Origin: an uncultured Rothia sp.
GTDB taxonomy: Bacteria > Actinomycetota > Actinomycetes > Actinomycetales > Micrococcaceae
Direction of reading: 5' to 3'
Length of the DNA: 64,000 nt
Assembly: GCA_946221065.1 (NCBI GenBank)
Contig: CAMIIO010000006.1
Location: 62,001 to 126,000, forward strand
A program made the translations under genes and the position numbers. Below are positions 16,974 to 24,388 of the stretch, piece by piece. Positions within the stretch are counted from its first letter, which is position 1, and each line of letters begins with the position of its first letter. The notes beneath the pieces were generated by a model. It saw nothing but the letters and a program-made list of their open reading frames with translations. It was not told where the DNA came from and did not search any database.

Positions 16974-17824
16974 TCACGCCACTAGATTTTATTCAAGACC
17001 TCTTCAACCCCAATCTTGCCTTCTTGGCCAAGGCCCTAGGGGCTGTAGCCATAGCTTCTGTGGTAACTGGCATAATCGGTTGCCATGTAATTATGCGTGG
17101 CATGGTTTTTATTGGGGACGCCGTTGCTCACTCTGTTTTTCCTGGGCTAGCTATCTCCTTTGTAATGGGCGCCAACCTGATTCTAGGTGGGTTAACTGCC
17201 GGTATCATCACTGCTGTTTTGGTAGCAATTTTTAGTCAAAACAGGAAGCTGAGGGAAGACTCGGTAATCGGTATCTTTTTTGCAGGATCTTTTGCCTTGG
17301 GCATTGTGGTTATTTCCCTGCATCCGGGCTATTCCGGTTCAGTTCAGGACTTTCTCTTTGGTTCTATTGTGGGAATTTCTGGGCAGGACGTGGCGCTGGC
17401 TGCTTTCTTGAGTCTGCTTATTTTGCTGGTGCTGGCAGCTTTTCATCGTCATATTATTACGGTGAGTTTGGACCGTGAATCTGCTCGCGCTATGGGGTTG
17501 CCGGTGTTACTTTTGGATATTCTGCTCTATGTTTTGGTGACGGTGTCGGTGGTAATTTCCTTGCAAACAGTAGGAAATGTTTTGGTTCTGGCGTTGCTTG
17601 TGGTTCCGGCTTCTGCAGCGCGAATACTGTGTTCTCGTTTTCAGACCATGTTGCTGGTTGCTCCGCTTTTTGGGGCGGTCTGTTCAACCTTGGGGCTCTA
17701 TTTCTCTTGGGCATTGGACTTGCCTACTGGCGGCACAGTGGTCTTGACCATGATTACAGCTTTCTTGCTCTGCTGGGGAGCGGTGGCGCTGGGCGCTCGC
17801 CGGGCGTCGTCATTAGTGGGGTAA
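16970..17824 (+). CDS. Anchored-repeat metal ABC transporter, permease subunit (ABC-3 family)
   Basis: A 284-residue polytopic membrane protein with about eight TM segments. Family hallmarks are GCHVIMRGMVFIGDAVAHSVFPGLAI near the N-terminus, EDSVIGIFFAGSFALGIVVIS in the middle, and LQTVGNVLVLALLVVPASAARIL toward the end, as in ZnuB/MntB-type permeases. The ATG at 16970 overlaps the ATPase stop (ATGA) and is preferred to the upstream in-frame ATG at 16883, which would lie inside the ATPase gene. The RAMGLPV segment fits the coupling helix that contacts the ATPase. Confidence 0.92.
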   Translation: MITPLDFIQDLFNPNLAFLAKALGAVAIASVVTGIIGCHVIMRGMVFIGDAVAHSVFPGLAISFVMGANLILGGLTAGIITAVLVAIFSQNRKLREDSVIGIFFAGSFALGIVVISLHPGYSGSVQDFLFGSIVGISGQDVALAAFLSLLILLVLAAFHRHIITVSLDRESARAMGLPVLLLDILLYVLVTVSVVISLQTVGNVLVLALLVVPASAARILCSRFQTMLLVAPLFGAVCSTLGLYFSWALDLPTGGTVVLTMITAFLLCWGAVALGARRASSLVG

Positions 17825-17839
17825 TATTTGCCTTATCTC

Positions 17840-17878
17840 TTTACCTATAAACAATCCTTTATATAAAGTAATGTTTAT
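17840..17878 (+). promoter_or_regulatory. Autoregulatory ArsR/SmtB operator-promoter
   Basis: Two abutting 16-bp arms (17847-17862 and 17863-17878) form an inverted repeat matching at 14 of 16 positions; each arm has ATAAA at its outer end. A TTTACC -35 (17840-17845) and TATAAA -10 (17862-17867), 16 bp apart, are embedded in it. The dyad runs into the start codons of the regulator gene, so binding would block RNA polymerase, and the mRNA would be leaderless or nearly so. This is typical geometry for a self-repressing metal sensor. Confidence 0.75.
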
Positions 17879-18182
17879 GAATGATGCGACAAGTTGGGAA
17901 AGTGACTACGCGGCTTCGGTGCAGATTTTCTCTGCTCTGGCAAGCACCCTTCGGGTGGCTCTTGTTCACTGCCTCTGCGAAAGACCGCATACGGTAGGAG
18001 AGCTCAACGAATGCCTCGGTGTATCACAGCCTCTGGTATCGCATCATCTGAAGATTCTCAATAACGCCAGCGTTGTGTCCAAAAGGCAAGAGGGTCGCAA
18101 AACCTTTTACTTTATTGACGATGAGCATATTCGCCATACCGTTATGGATGTTTACAAGCACACCAAGGAGACCCCATCATGA
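17871..18182 (+). CDS. ArsR/SmtB-family zinc-sensing repressor
   Basis: A 103-residue winged-helix dimeric repressor. The recognition region is VGELNECLGVSQPLVSHHLKIL (about 42-63), followed by the wing RQEGRKTFYF. The last helix carries the alpha-5 zinc site with exact SmtB/CzrA spacing: Asp84, His86, His97 and Glu100 (D-x-H-x10-H-x2-E). Cys34 and Cys36 (CLC) are also present, so an extra metal site is possible. A second ATG at 17877 is attractive: the -10 at 17862-17867 would place the mRNA start near it, giving a leaderless transcript. It should release DNA when zinc is high and derepress the adjacent metallothionein-like gene. It follows the uptake operon but has its own promoter. Confidence 0.88.
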   Translation: MFMNDATSWESDYAASVQIFSALASTLRVALVHCLCERPHTVGELNECLGVSQPLVSHHLKILNNASVVSKRQEGRKTFYFIDDEHIRHTVMDVYKHTKETPS

Positions 18183-18503
18183 GCAACTACCGTTGAGCAC
18201 CGCGAAGCAGAAACCCACGCCCACACTCACGGTCCTTCCTGCGGCCATGAATCAGTGATCCATCTAGACCACGTAGATTACTTGCACAACGGTCATGTTC
18301 ACCGCGAGCATGATGGTCACTACGACGAATGCACTGTTTGTTCCTGCGAAGGCTGCAATGATTCCTGCGCAACCTGTGAATGTGTAGATTGCACCTGCGA
18401 AACCTGCAACCACGCCCAGTGCTCTTGCGAGGGTTGTAATGATTCCTGCGCTAACTGCGTATGTGAGAACTGTTCTTGCAAGACTTGTGACCATGCTGCC
18501 TAA
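18179..18503 (+). pseudogene. His/Cys-rich metallothionein-like protein, probably frameshifted at its start
   Basis: The open frame from GTG 18255 to 18503 encodes 82 residues: a His-rich N-terminus (DHVDYLHNGHVHREHDGHYDE) and two near-identical 27-residue Cys units (29-55 and 56-82, nine Cys each), 19 Cys in all. The same frame stays open upstream to the repressor stop and reads ATTVEHREAETHAHTHG, also metal-binding in style. An ATG at 18179 overlaps that stop in the usual ATGA way but reads MSNYR then TGA. Removing one A from AGCAACT (18182-18188) would restore MSTTVEHREAE and a 107-residue product. So the gene looks disrupted by a single-base insertion; a sequencing error, recoding, or use of the weak GTG at 18255 are alternatives. 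The role would be zinc or copper buffering, under the adjacent repressor. Confidence 0.7.
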
Positions 18504-18526
18504 AAGCTGAAGACCTTTTCTTGTCT

Positions 18527-18571
18527 CGGTGCGGAGACTCTCTGTGAAGGAAGGTTTCCGCACCGATTTTT
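18527..18571 (+). terminator. Rho-independent terminator after the metallothionein-like gene
   Basis: TCGGTGCGGA (18527-18536) pairs with TCCGCACCGA (18557-18566), followed by five T. It ends the zinc locus. Confidence 0.85.
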
Positions 18572-18620
18572 AAGAGGGTTTTGTGAGGAGGGCGCGAAAG
18601 GCACAAGAGACTCCGGAAAT

Positions 18621-18666
18621 AGTGAGGGGTGTATTTGAGCTAACTCAAATACATCCCTCACTTTTA
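18621..18666. terminator. Second terminator, convergent region
   Basis: A 19-bp stem (18621-18639 with 18644-18662; one G-T pair) with loop CTAA, followed by TTTT. It lies between the zinc locus and the convergent M13 peptidase gene. Confidence 0.75.
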
Positions 18667-18786
18667 TTGCGCTTCTAAGAGTGAGCTTTTGTAGGCGAAT
18701 TATTCTTAGTCCAGCAAGTCTGTAAAAAGAGAGGTACCTTTTCAAAATGTCCACAAGTTACTAGGCGAGGGAGCTCAAGAAGTAAC

Positions 18787-20772
18787 TTAAAGCCAAATCT
18801 TTACCCGCTGCTCTGGGGCCAAATACAGCTCATTTTCTTCGGTCACATCGAACGCCTCGTAGAACTCATCAATATTGCGTAGCACACCGTTCACACGGAA
18901 CTCATCCGGGGAATGCGGATCCACCGAAAGCATCATCTGCGCGTGCTGCTGACGAGACTTAGTGCGCCAACCTTGCGCCCAAGAAATAAACAATCGTTGC
19001 AAGCCCGTCAGCCCGTCAAGAACTGGCGCCTCATCCAGGCTCTTACCCTGCTCCGCCAGTGCAATCTTATACGCACGTAAAGCAATAGACAGCCCGCCCA
19101 AATCGCCAATGTTCTCGCCCAGGGTCAGCTCGCCATTCACCTTATAGTTCTCCGCATCCAAACCGGCAGGAGTGTACTCGTTATACTGATCCACCAGAGT
19201 GCCGGTACGCTTTGAGAACTCCTCACGATCGGCATCTGTCCACCAGTTATTCAGCGCACCCGTGCCGTCATACTTCGAGCCCTGGTCATCAAAACCGTGC
19301 CCGATCTCGTGCCCAATCACCGCACCAATACCGCCGTAGTTCGCGGCGTCGTCGGCGTCGGGGTCAAAATATGGGGGCTGCAAAATTGCCGCCGGGAACA
19401 CAATCTCATTAGCCGGGGGCATATAGTAGGCGTTCACGGTCTGCGGGCTCATCAGCCACTCGTCCTTGTTGACCGGCTTGCCAATGCGCTCCAACTGGAA
19501 ATTGTGCTCAAAGAGGGTCGCACGGCGAACGTTCTCCAGCAGATCCCCCTCCACCAGCTCCAGCGCCGAATAATCGCGCCAGCTATCCGGGTAACCAATC
19601 TTGGTCACAAACTTGCCGAGCTTATCCAGGGCGCGTTCGCGAGTCTCATCCGTCATCCAATCCAAGGTGGTGATGGACTGGCGGTACGCCTCTAGGAGGT
19701 TATCAACCAGTACCAGCATCTTCTGCTTGTGCTCGGGTGGGAAGTGAACGGCAACGTACTCTTTGCCCAGTTCCTCACCCAGGTAGCCCTCGACGACGCC
19801 CACGCCGCGCTTCCAGCGTTCGCGCAACTGCTCGGTTCCTGAAAGAGTCTTGCCATAGAACTCGAAGTTTGCCTGTACCACCTCGTCGTTGAGGTAGGAC
19901 GCGCGGGCAGTGATGTTCTTCCACACCAGGTAAATTTTCCAGTCCTGCAGGGAAGTGTTTCCCCAAATCTGTGAAAGCGCCTCAAAATAGGAGGGCTGAC
20001 CAACAACTACCGTGCCAAATTCCTCGGCGGAGGAACCCAGTCCGGTGATCCACGCGGAGTAGTCAAAGCCGGGGAACGCGGTGTTCAGTTCGGCGGCGGG
20101 GTAGGGGTTGTAGCGCTTATCGGCATCGCGCAAAGTCACCTTATCCCAGTGATGCCGAGCGAGTTCAGTCTCAAAAGTCATCACGGTTTCCGCTGCCTGC
20201 TCGGGGGTAACACCCAGTGGCTCGGCAAGACCGGTGAGCGTAAACATGCGGCGAATATGCGCCACATAAGCCTCACGAATCTCCGCGTACTTCTCTTCGC
20301 GGTAGTAACTCTCGTCCGGCAAGCCCAAACCTGCCTGGCTCAGATACACCACATATTTCTCGGGATTCTTCGCGTCAATACTGGTGTACCAGCCAAAGGG
20401 GGAACCAATGCCGGCGCGGTCAGCCCCCGCCAGAACCTCTAACAATTCCTCCTTGGACTCCACCGCCACGATCTCCTGGGCTTCGGCAACCAGGGGTGCT
20501 ACGGCGTCGTCGTTAATCTTCTGGGTGTCCATAAAGGCGTTAAACAGTGCGCCAATACGGCTCTCCGGCTGTTCCTCAGCGATTTTCTCGATGATGTTCC
20601 GGACGTTTTCCTCCGCTGCATCACGCAGCGAGTACATTCCGCCGTCCTTGGAACGGTCGGCAGGGATCTCATGGGTGTCTAGCCACTTGCCGTTAATGTA
20701 GCGGAAAAAATCATCGCCGGGGTTAACCGAAGTGTCCATGTATTCAAAGGTAATTCCAGATGGTTTGCTCAT
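18787..20772 (-). CDS. pepO: M13-family zinc metallopeptidase (PepO/neprilysin-like)
   Basis: A 661-residue endopeptidase with the full M13 layout. The N-terminal peptidase M13 domain runs about 1-400. The catalytic domain has NAYYMPPANEIVFPAAILQPP, the zinc motif HEIGHGFDDQG (HExxH), and GENIGDLGGLSIA, which supplies the third zinc ligand Glu and the conserved Asp. The C-terminus has SPDEFRVNGVLRNIDEFYEAF and ends VKIWL; here the family's usual CxxW ending is replaced. No signal peptide is seen, so it is probably cytosolic and degrades oligopeptides. The ATG at 20772 is the natural start (MSKPSGITFEYMD). Confidence 0.93.
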   Translation of the reverse strand: MSKPSGITFEYMDTSVNPGDDFFRYINGKWLDTHEIPADRSKDGGMYSLRDAAEENVRNIIEKIAEEQPESRIGALFNAFMDTQKINDDAVAPLVAEAQEIVAVESKEELLEVLAGADRAGIGSPFGWYTSIDAKNPEKYVVYLSQAGLGLPDESYYREEKYAEIREAYVAHIRRMFTLTGLAEPLGVTPEQAAETVMTFETELARHHWDKVTLRDADKRYNPYPAAELNTAFPGFDYSAWITGLGSSAEEFGTVVVGQPSYFEALSQIWGNTSLQDWKIYLVWKNITARASYLNDEVVQANFEFYGKTLSGTEQLRERWKRGVGVVEGYLGEELGKEYVAVHFPPEHKQKMLVLVDNLLEAYRQSITTLDWMTDETRERALDKLGKFVTKIGYPDSWRDYSALELVEGDLLENVRRATLFEHNFQLERIGKPVNKDEWLMSPQTVNAYYMPPANEIVFPAAILQPPYFDPDADDAANYGGIGAVIGHEIGHGFDDQGSKYDGTGALNNWWTDADREEFSKRTGTLVDQYNEYTPAGLDAENYKVNGELTLGENIGDLGGLSIALRAYKIALAEQGKSLDEAPVLDGLTGLQRLFISWAQGWRTKSRQQHAQMMLSVDPHSPDEFRVNGVLRNIDEFYEAFDVTEENELYLAPEQRVKIWL

Positions 20773-20948
20773 GAGTTTTAGTGTATTAGGAGGGCGGGGG
20801 TGCGTGGCAAGTAGCGGAGGAATTATGCGAGTGGAGTAACTAAGGGGCTCTCTTCACAAAACGACTTACCGTGTGCCGCTTACCACAGAGGCGGTAAGCT
20901 GGTTAGCAAGAACACTCACTGCCTAGCCACTACAAGGAGACTTTCACC

Positions 20949-21977
20949 GTGGGCAAAACCAAGAAAAACGGCGAACCAAAGCAAGCAGAACTCACTAAAG
21001 CGCTACGCAAGTCTAGCAAGAAAGCGCAACGCACCTTTACAAAAACCTTCGACGCCGCCCTAGAAGAATACGGTGACGAAGAACGCGCCTACGCCACCGC
21101 CTACGCCTCCCTGGAGAAGAAATACGAGAAGCGAGACGGCAAGTGGAAGCGCATTAAGGACGAAGACAAGAAGAAGTCTCAAAAGAAGGATAAGAAGTCC
21201 GACACGTCCGATAAATCCGACAAAAAGAAGAAGGGCAAGGACTCAGACGCAAAGAAGGATAAAAAGGACAAGAAAGACAAGTCCAAGAAGTCTAAGAAAA
21301 AATCAGATAAAAAGGACAAGAAAGACAAGGAAAAGTCTGCCGACGCTAAGAAGTCCGAGAAGAAAGACAAGAAGAGCAAGGATAAAGACTCAGATAAGAA
21401 AAAAGAGAAGAAGTCCAAGGACTCCACAAAGTCCGAGAAGTCTGAGAAAAAGGCTAAGAAATCTCAGAAGTCCGATAAACCAAAGAAAAAAGCTAAAGAA
21501 ACCACCCAGGAGCTAGCCGAAGACCAGGTTCCCGCCCCCGAGGTAGAACTTGAGCCATCGGTGGTAGACATCGAGGACTTCGCTGAAGAAGAGATCCCGG
21601 TAGAGAACCTATTTAGCTCCGCCGAAGACGACTTTGAACCCGAACCCACCCTGGACGACGTCGAACAGCAAGCAGACCTCGACGAAGAACTTCGCCTGGA
21701 AGCCGAGGTGCTGGAGATCCCGTTGGAGGAGTCCGTTGAGGAGGAAATCTCTGCCGAGCTGGAGGGAGAGCCGGTGGCGCTTGCCGACGAGCCTGAGGAG
21801 AATCCCGCCGAAGCCGACGTCGAGGTAAAGCTTTCGGGTAGCGAGGCGACGACGGCGGCGTTTGAGTCGGTGACTAAGCGTGAGCTGTATGCGGAAGCGA
21901 TCGAGTTAAAGATTGCTGGGCGCTCGCGGATGAATAAAGAGGAGCTTTTTGCCGCAGTGCAGATGGCGAAAGCATAA
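20949..21977 (+). CDS. ChaB-domain, lysine-rich, Rho-N-domain fusion protein
   Basis: A 342-residue modular protein. Residues 12-70 match the ChaB-like fold (LRKSSKKAQRTFTKTFDAAL, AYATAYASLEKKYE and WKRIKD). Residues 75-185 are a highly repetitive Lys/Ser/Asp tract. Residues 190-300 are strongly acidic (Glu/Asp-rich). The last ~35 residues (TKRELYAEAIELKIAGRSRMNKEEL) form a Rho-N/SAP-like helix-extended-loop-helix, a nucleic-acid-binding module. The basic tract and Rho-N end suggest a nucleoid or RNA-associated protein; the acidic part could self-neutralise or bind partners. GTG start with AAGGAG 8 bp upstream. No partner gene; function unknown. Confidence 0.8.
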   Translation: MGKTKKNGEPKQAELTKALRKSSKKAQRTFTKTFDAALEEYGDEERAYATAYASLEKKYEKRDGKWKRIKDEDKKKSQKKDKKSDTSDKSDKKKKGKDSDAKKDKKDKKDKSKKSKKKSDKKDKKDKEKSADAKKSEKKDKKSKDKDSDKKKEKKSKDSTKSEKSEKKAKKSQKSDKPKKKAKETTQELAEDQVPAPEVELEPSVVDIEDFAEEEIPVENLFSSAEDDFEPEPTLDDVEQQADLDEELRLEAEVLEIPLEESVEEEISAELEGEPVALADEPEENPAEADVEVKLSGSEATTAAFESVTKRELYAEAIELKIAGRSRMNKEELFAAVQMAKA

Positions 21978-21997
21978 TCCTCGTACATTGAGGTAGC

Positions 21998-22035
21998 AAA
22001 AATGGCTGAAAATCGCGGAATTTTCAGCCATTTTT
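21998..22035. terminator. Hairpin, family A copy upstream of mazEF
   Basis: A 16-bp perfect stem (21998-22013 with 22020-22035) around CGCGGA; outer flanks TTGAGGT and CATCCCAACGCA extend it imperfectly. It is closely related to the hairpin on the far side of the toxin-antitoxin pair (22645-22711). Confidence 0.75.
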
Positions 22036-22070
22036 GACATCCCAACGCAGTACATTGGTAGCATTTTGGT

Positions 22071-22292
22071 ATGACCACCAAGATTAGTATTAGCCTTGCC
22101 GACGAGACCCTTGAAGTCCTGGATAGATATATTGCACGGGAACACGTTTCCTCGCGTTCTGCCGCGATTCAATTAGCTATAGCCCGACTCGCTGGCTCCA
22201 ATTTGAGCCAAGAATACGCCCAAGCATTTGAGGAATGGGGTGAAACAGAAGAAGAAACACTCTGGAACCAAACTACAGGTGACGCTCTTTAA
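22071..22292 (+). CDS. Antitoxin, ribbon-helix-helix family
   Basis: A 73-residue protein. KISISLADETLEVLDRYIAREHVSSRSAAIQLAIARL is a ribbon-helix-helix DNA-binding domain (strand, helix A, turn, helix B). The C-terminal acidic tail (EEWGETEEETLWNQTTGDAL) is the likely toxin-neutralising segment. The stop TAA shares its last base with the toxin ATG (22292), the usual coupled antitoxin-first arrangement. It should repress its own promoter. Confidence 0.88.
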   Translation: MTTKISISLADETLEVLDRYIAREHVSSRSAAIQLAIARLAGSNLSQEYAQAFEEWGETEEETLWNQTTGDAL

Positions 22293-22639
22293 TGAGACGC
22301 GGAGATATTTTTTACGTTAATTTCAACCCTGCTCAGGGTAGTGAAGCTAACAAAATACGTCCAGCAGTGATTGTGAGCCGAAATGAGGCTAATAGCTATG
22401 CCGAACAATCTGGACGGGGTACTCTTACCATGGTACCAATAACCAGCAATACAAAGTTTGTAGCTTCATTTCAGGTTTTAGTGTCTGCTCAGGAAACGGG
22501 ATTGAAATATGACTCAAAGGTGCAGGCCGAGCAGATTCGTACCGTATCTGTTTCCCGAGTAGGAGACTATATCGGTACTTTAAATCCGAGCACCCTATGG
22601 CTAGTAGATGAGGCGTTGAAACTACACCTGAGTTTATAA
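22292..22639 (+). CDS. mazF: MazF/PemK-family mRNA interferase toxin
   Basis: A 115-residue endoribonuclease toxin. RRGDIFYVNFNPAQGSEANKIRPAVIVSRNEAN is the MazF opening, with catalytic Arg in the KIRPAVIVS segment; MVPITSNTKFV and the conserved AEQIRTVSVSRVGDYIGTL follow. Cleaves mRNA at short sequence motifs until neutralised by the upstream antitoxin. The pair sits between two related long hairpins, suggesting mobile cassette behaviour. Confidence 0.92.
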   Translation: MRRGDIFYVNFNPAQGSEANKIRPAVIVSRNEANSYAEQSGRGTLTMVPITSNTKFVASFQVLVSAQETGLKYDSKVQAEQIRTVSVSRVGDYIGTLNPSTLWLVDEALKLHLSL

Positions 22640-22644
22640 AATGC

Positions 22645-22711
22645 CCGGTGAGGCGGCAGACATGGATGAAAACCCCGCGATTTTCAGCCATCTTTGATAC
22701 CTCACCGCAGA
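22645..22711. terminator. Imperfect hairpin, family A copy downstream of mazEF
   Basis: Imperfect dyad with arms starting GGTGAGGCGGCAGACATGG and ending CCATCTTTGATACCTCACC. It lies between the toxin stop and the convergent MFS gene. Confidence 0.65.
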
Positions 22712-22716
22712 TAGCC

Positions 22717-24261
22717 TTACTTCTTCTTGGGCACCAGCACCGCCACCATAATTGCCGCCAGCGAGATAAACGCCGCCACAAGGAACGCCAGGTGAACGCC
22801 AGCCGCGAACGCTTCCTTACCCGAGCCGCCGTGCGCCGTCATCCCCACACCCATCAGGGCAATAAATAGCGCCGTTGCCGCCGCAGAAGCAACCTGCTGA
22901 ACCGTCGTCAGGGCAGAGGAACCATAGGAATACAGCCGTTGTGGCAGCGCACCTAAACCAACGCCCATGAGCGGGGTATTCAAAAACGGCACGGTGAGGC
23001 TCACCACCAGGTACACGCACAGCACAAACCACCGGTGAGTGTGTTCATCAAAGAACGTCATCATCCAAATAGACGCGCTAAACAGAACCGCCCCCGGAAG
23101 CACCAGCATGCGCGGTTGGAACTTGTCCGAAAGATTACCCACTAGCGGGCTCATGAGAGCGGAGAGAATGCCACCCGGAAGCAACAGCAGACCCGTAGCC
23201 AGCGCGTCAAGCCCCAGCACGTTCAGCGTGTACATGGGGAGCATTACCGAGCTACCGAGTAGCACACCCATCGCCACCGAACTCATTAGCACGGTCAGCA
23301 CAAACGGGAAATAGGTGAATACGCGCAAATCCATGAATGGGCTACTGTCCTTTTGCAGTTGCAATTGACGTGCCACAAAGACCGCCAAAACAATAGCCGC
23401 CACTGCCACAATTACCCAGGGGCTCACCGGAAGCTCGCTACCGCCGTGCTCAGACCCTGCCCCCAGCGTGCTTAGCCCCAGCACCAGCCCACCAAAACCA
23501 ATGGTTGAAAGCACCATGGAAAGCACATCCAGCCGCTGATCTGCGCCACCTTCCGGTAGCGACGTCGGGGCGAGCCTTGCGCCCACCATCAGGGCAACCA
23601 ACCCAATAGGTAGCACGGAGAGAAACAGCCAGCGCCAGGAGGCGAAGCCCAAAATAACGCCGGAAACCGTGGGACCCAGCGCGGGGGCGGCAGAAATTAC
23701 CATGCCAATCAGACCCATAGCGCGCCCAATTTTTGCCGGTGGAACCAGGCGCATCATGGTGGTCATGAGGAGCGGCATAATAATGCCCGTGCCCATTGCC
23801 TGCAGGATACGCCCCACAAGTAGCAGGCTAAAAGTGGGGGCAATACCTGCCATGAGTGCCCCCGCCGAGAATACCGTCATGGCTCCCACAAATACGGTGC
23901 GGATGCTAAAACGGGAAATGATGAAGCCCGATGCCGGCGTCACCACCGCCATAGTGAGCATAAACCCAGTGGAGGACCACTGCGCCGTCGTCGCCGGGAT
24001 GTGTAGGTCTTCCATGAGCACGGGTAACGCCACGCCCAGGAGGGTTTCGTTCAGAATGAGGATGAACGCGGAAATCACCATGACGGCGAGAAGAAGGAAG
24101 TCAGCGCGGTCGAGTCTCTCCGACGTCGGGCGGTGGGCTACGGCGTCCTGTAGCTCGGATTCTGCCGGGGGAACAACAGGGATTGCGCCGGTAGAGATGG
24201 GGTGACTAGGGGTAACTTGGGGAATGTTGCCGGTAGGCGACGAGGAATTAGTTGCGTTCAC
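22717..24261 (-). CDS. MFS multidrug exporter, DHA2 (EmrB-like)
   Basis: A 514-residue 14-TM transporter. After a Pro/Ser-rich cytoplasmic N-terminus (about 1-45), TM1 contains ILNETLLGVALPVLMEDL. Motif-C-type sequence APALGPTVSGVILGFASWRWLF marks a drug/proton antiporter, and VPPAKIGRAMGLIGMVISA lies between helices. It is unrelated in detail to the DHA2 gene at 7990. It is monocistronic, bounded by hairpins on both sides. The ATG at 24261 gives MNATNSSSP. No regulator adjoins it. Confidence 0.9.
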   Translation of the reverse strand: MNATNSSSPTGNIPQVTPSHPISTGAIPVVPPAESELQDAVAHRPTSERLDRADFLLLAVMVISAFILILNETLLGVALPVLMEDLHIPATTAQWSSTGFMLTMAVVTPASGFIISRFSIRTVFVGAMTVFSAGALMAGIAPTFSLLLVGRILQAMGTGIIMPLLMTTMMRLVPPAKIGRAMGLIGMVISAAPALGPTVSGVILGFASWRWLFLSVLPIGLVALMVGARLAPTSLPEGGADQRLDVLSMVLSTIGFGGLVLGLSTLGAGSEHGGSELPVSPWVIVAVAAIVLAVFVARQLQLQKDSSPFMDLRVFTYFPFVLTVLMSSVAMGVLLGSSVMLPMYTLNVLGLDALATGLLLLPGGILSALMSPLVGNLSDKFQPRMLVLPGAVLFSASIWMMTFFDEHTHRWFVLCVYLVVSLTVPFLNTPLMGVGLGALPQRLYSYGSSALTTVQQVASAAATALFIALMGVGMTAHGGSGKEAFAAGVHLAFLVAAFISLAAIMVAVLVPKKK

Positions 24262-24310
24262 AAGTATTTACCCTACCGAAGATGTCGGCAGGTGTCCTTA
24301 AGAAAAAATA

Positions 24311-24373
24311 CGTTGAGGTGTCAAAAATATGCACTTTTTGAGGTAAAAAGTGCATATTTTTGACACCTCAACG
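24311..24373. terminator. Long perfect hairpin, family A copy 2
   Basis: A 29-bp perfect stem (24311-24339 with 24345-24373), loop GAGGT. It shares almost all of its sequence with 2551-2609. It lies just after the metE stop on the minus strand and should terminate the metF-metE transcript. Confidence 0.8.
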
Positions 24374-24388
24374 CAGGTAAGGAGGGGA

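Noticed and set aside
21250..21480. AAGAAGGAYAA-like repeats as a possible CRISPR or microsatellite element
   Set aside because: They are the coding form of the Lys/Ser/Asp tract, in frame, without regular spacer-repeat structure.
21179..22081. Long Ser/Phe-rich minus-strand frames opposite the lysine-rich gene
   Set aside because: Their composition is the mirror of the AAG-rich plus strand; no gene is implied.
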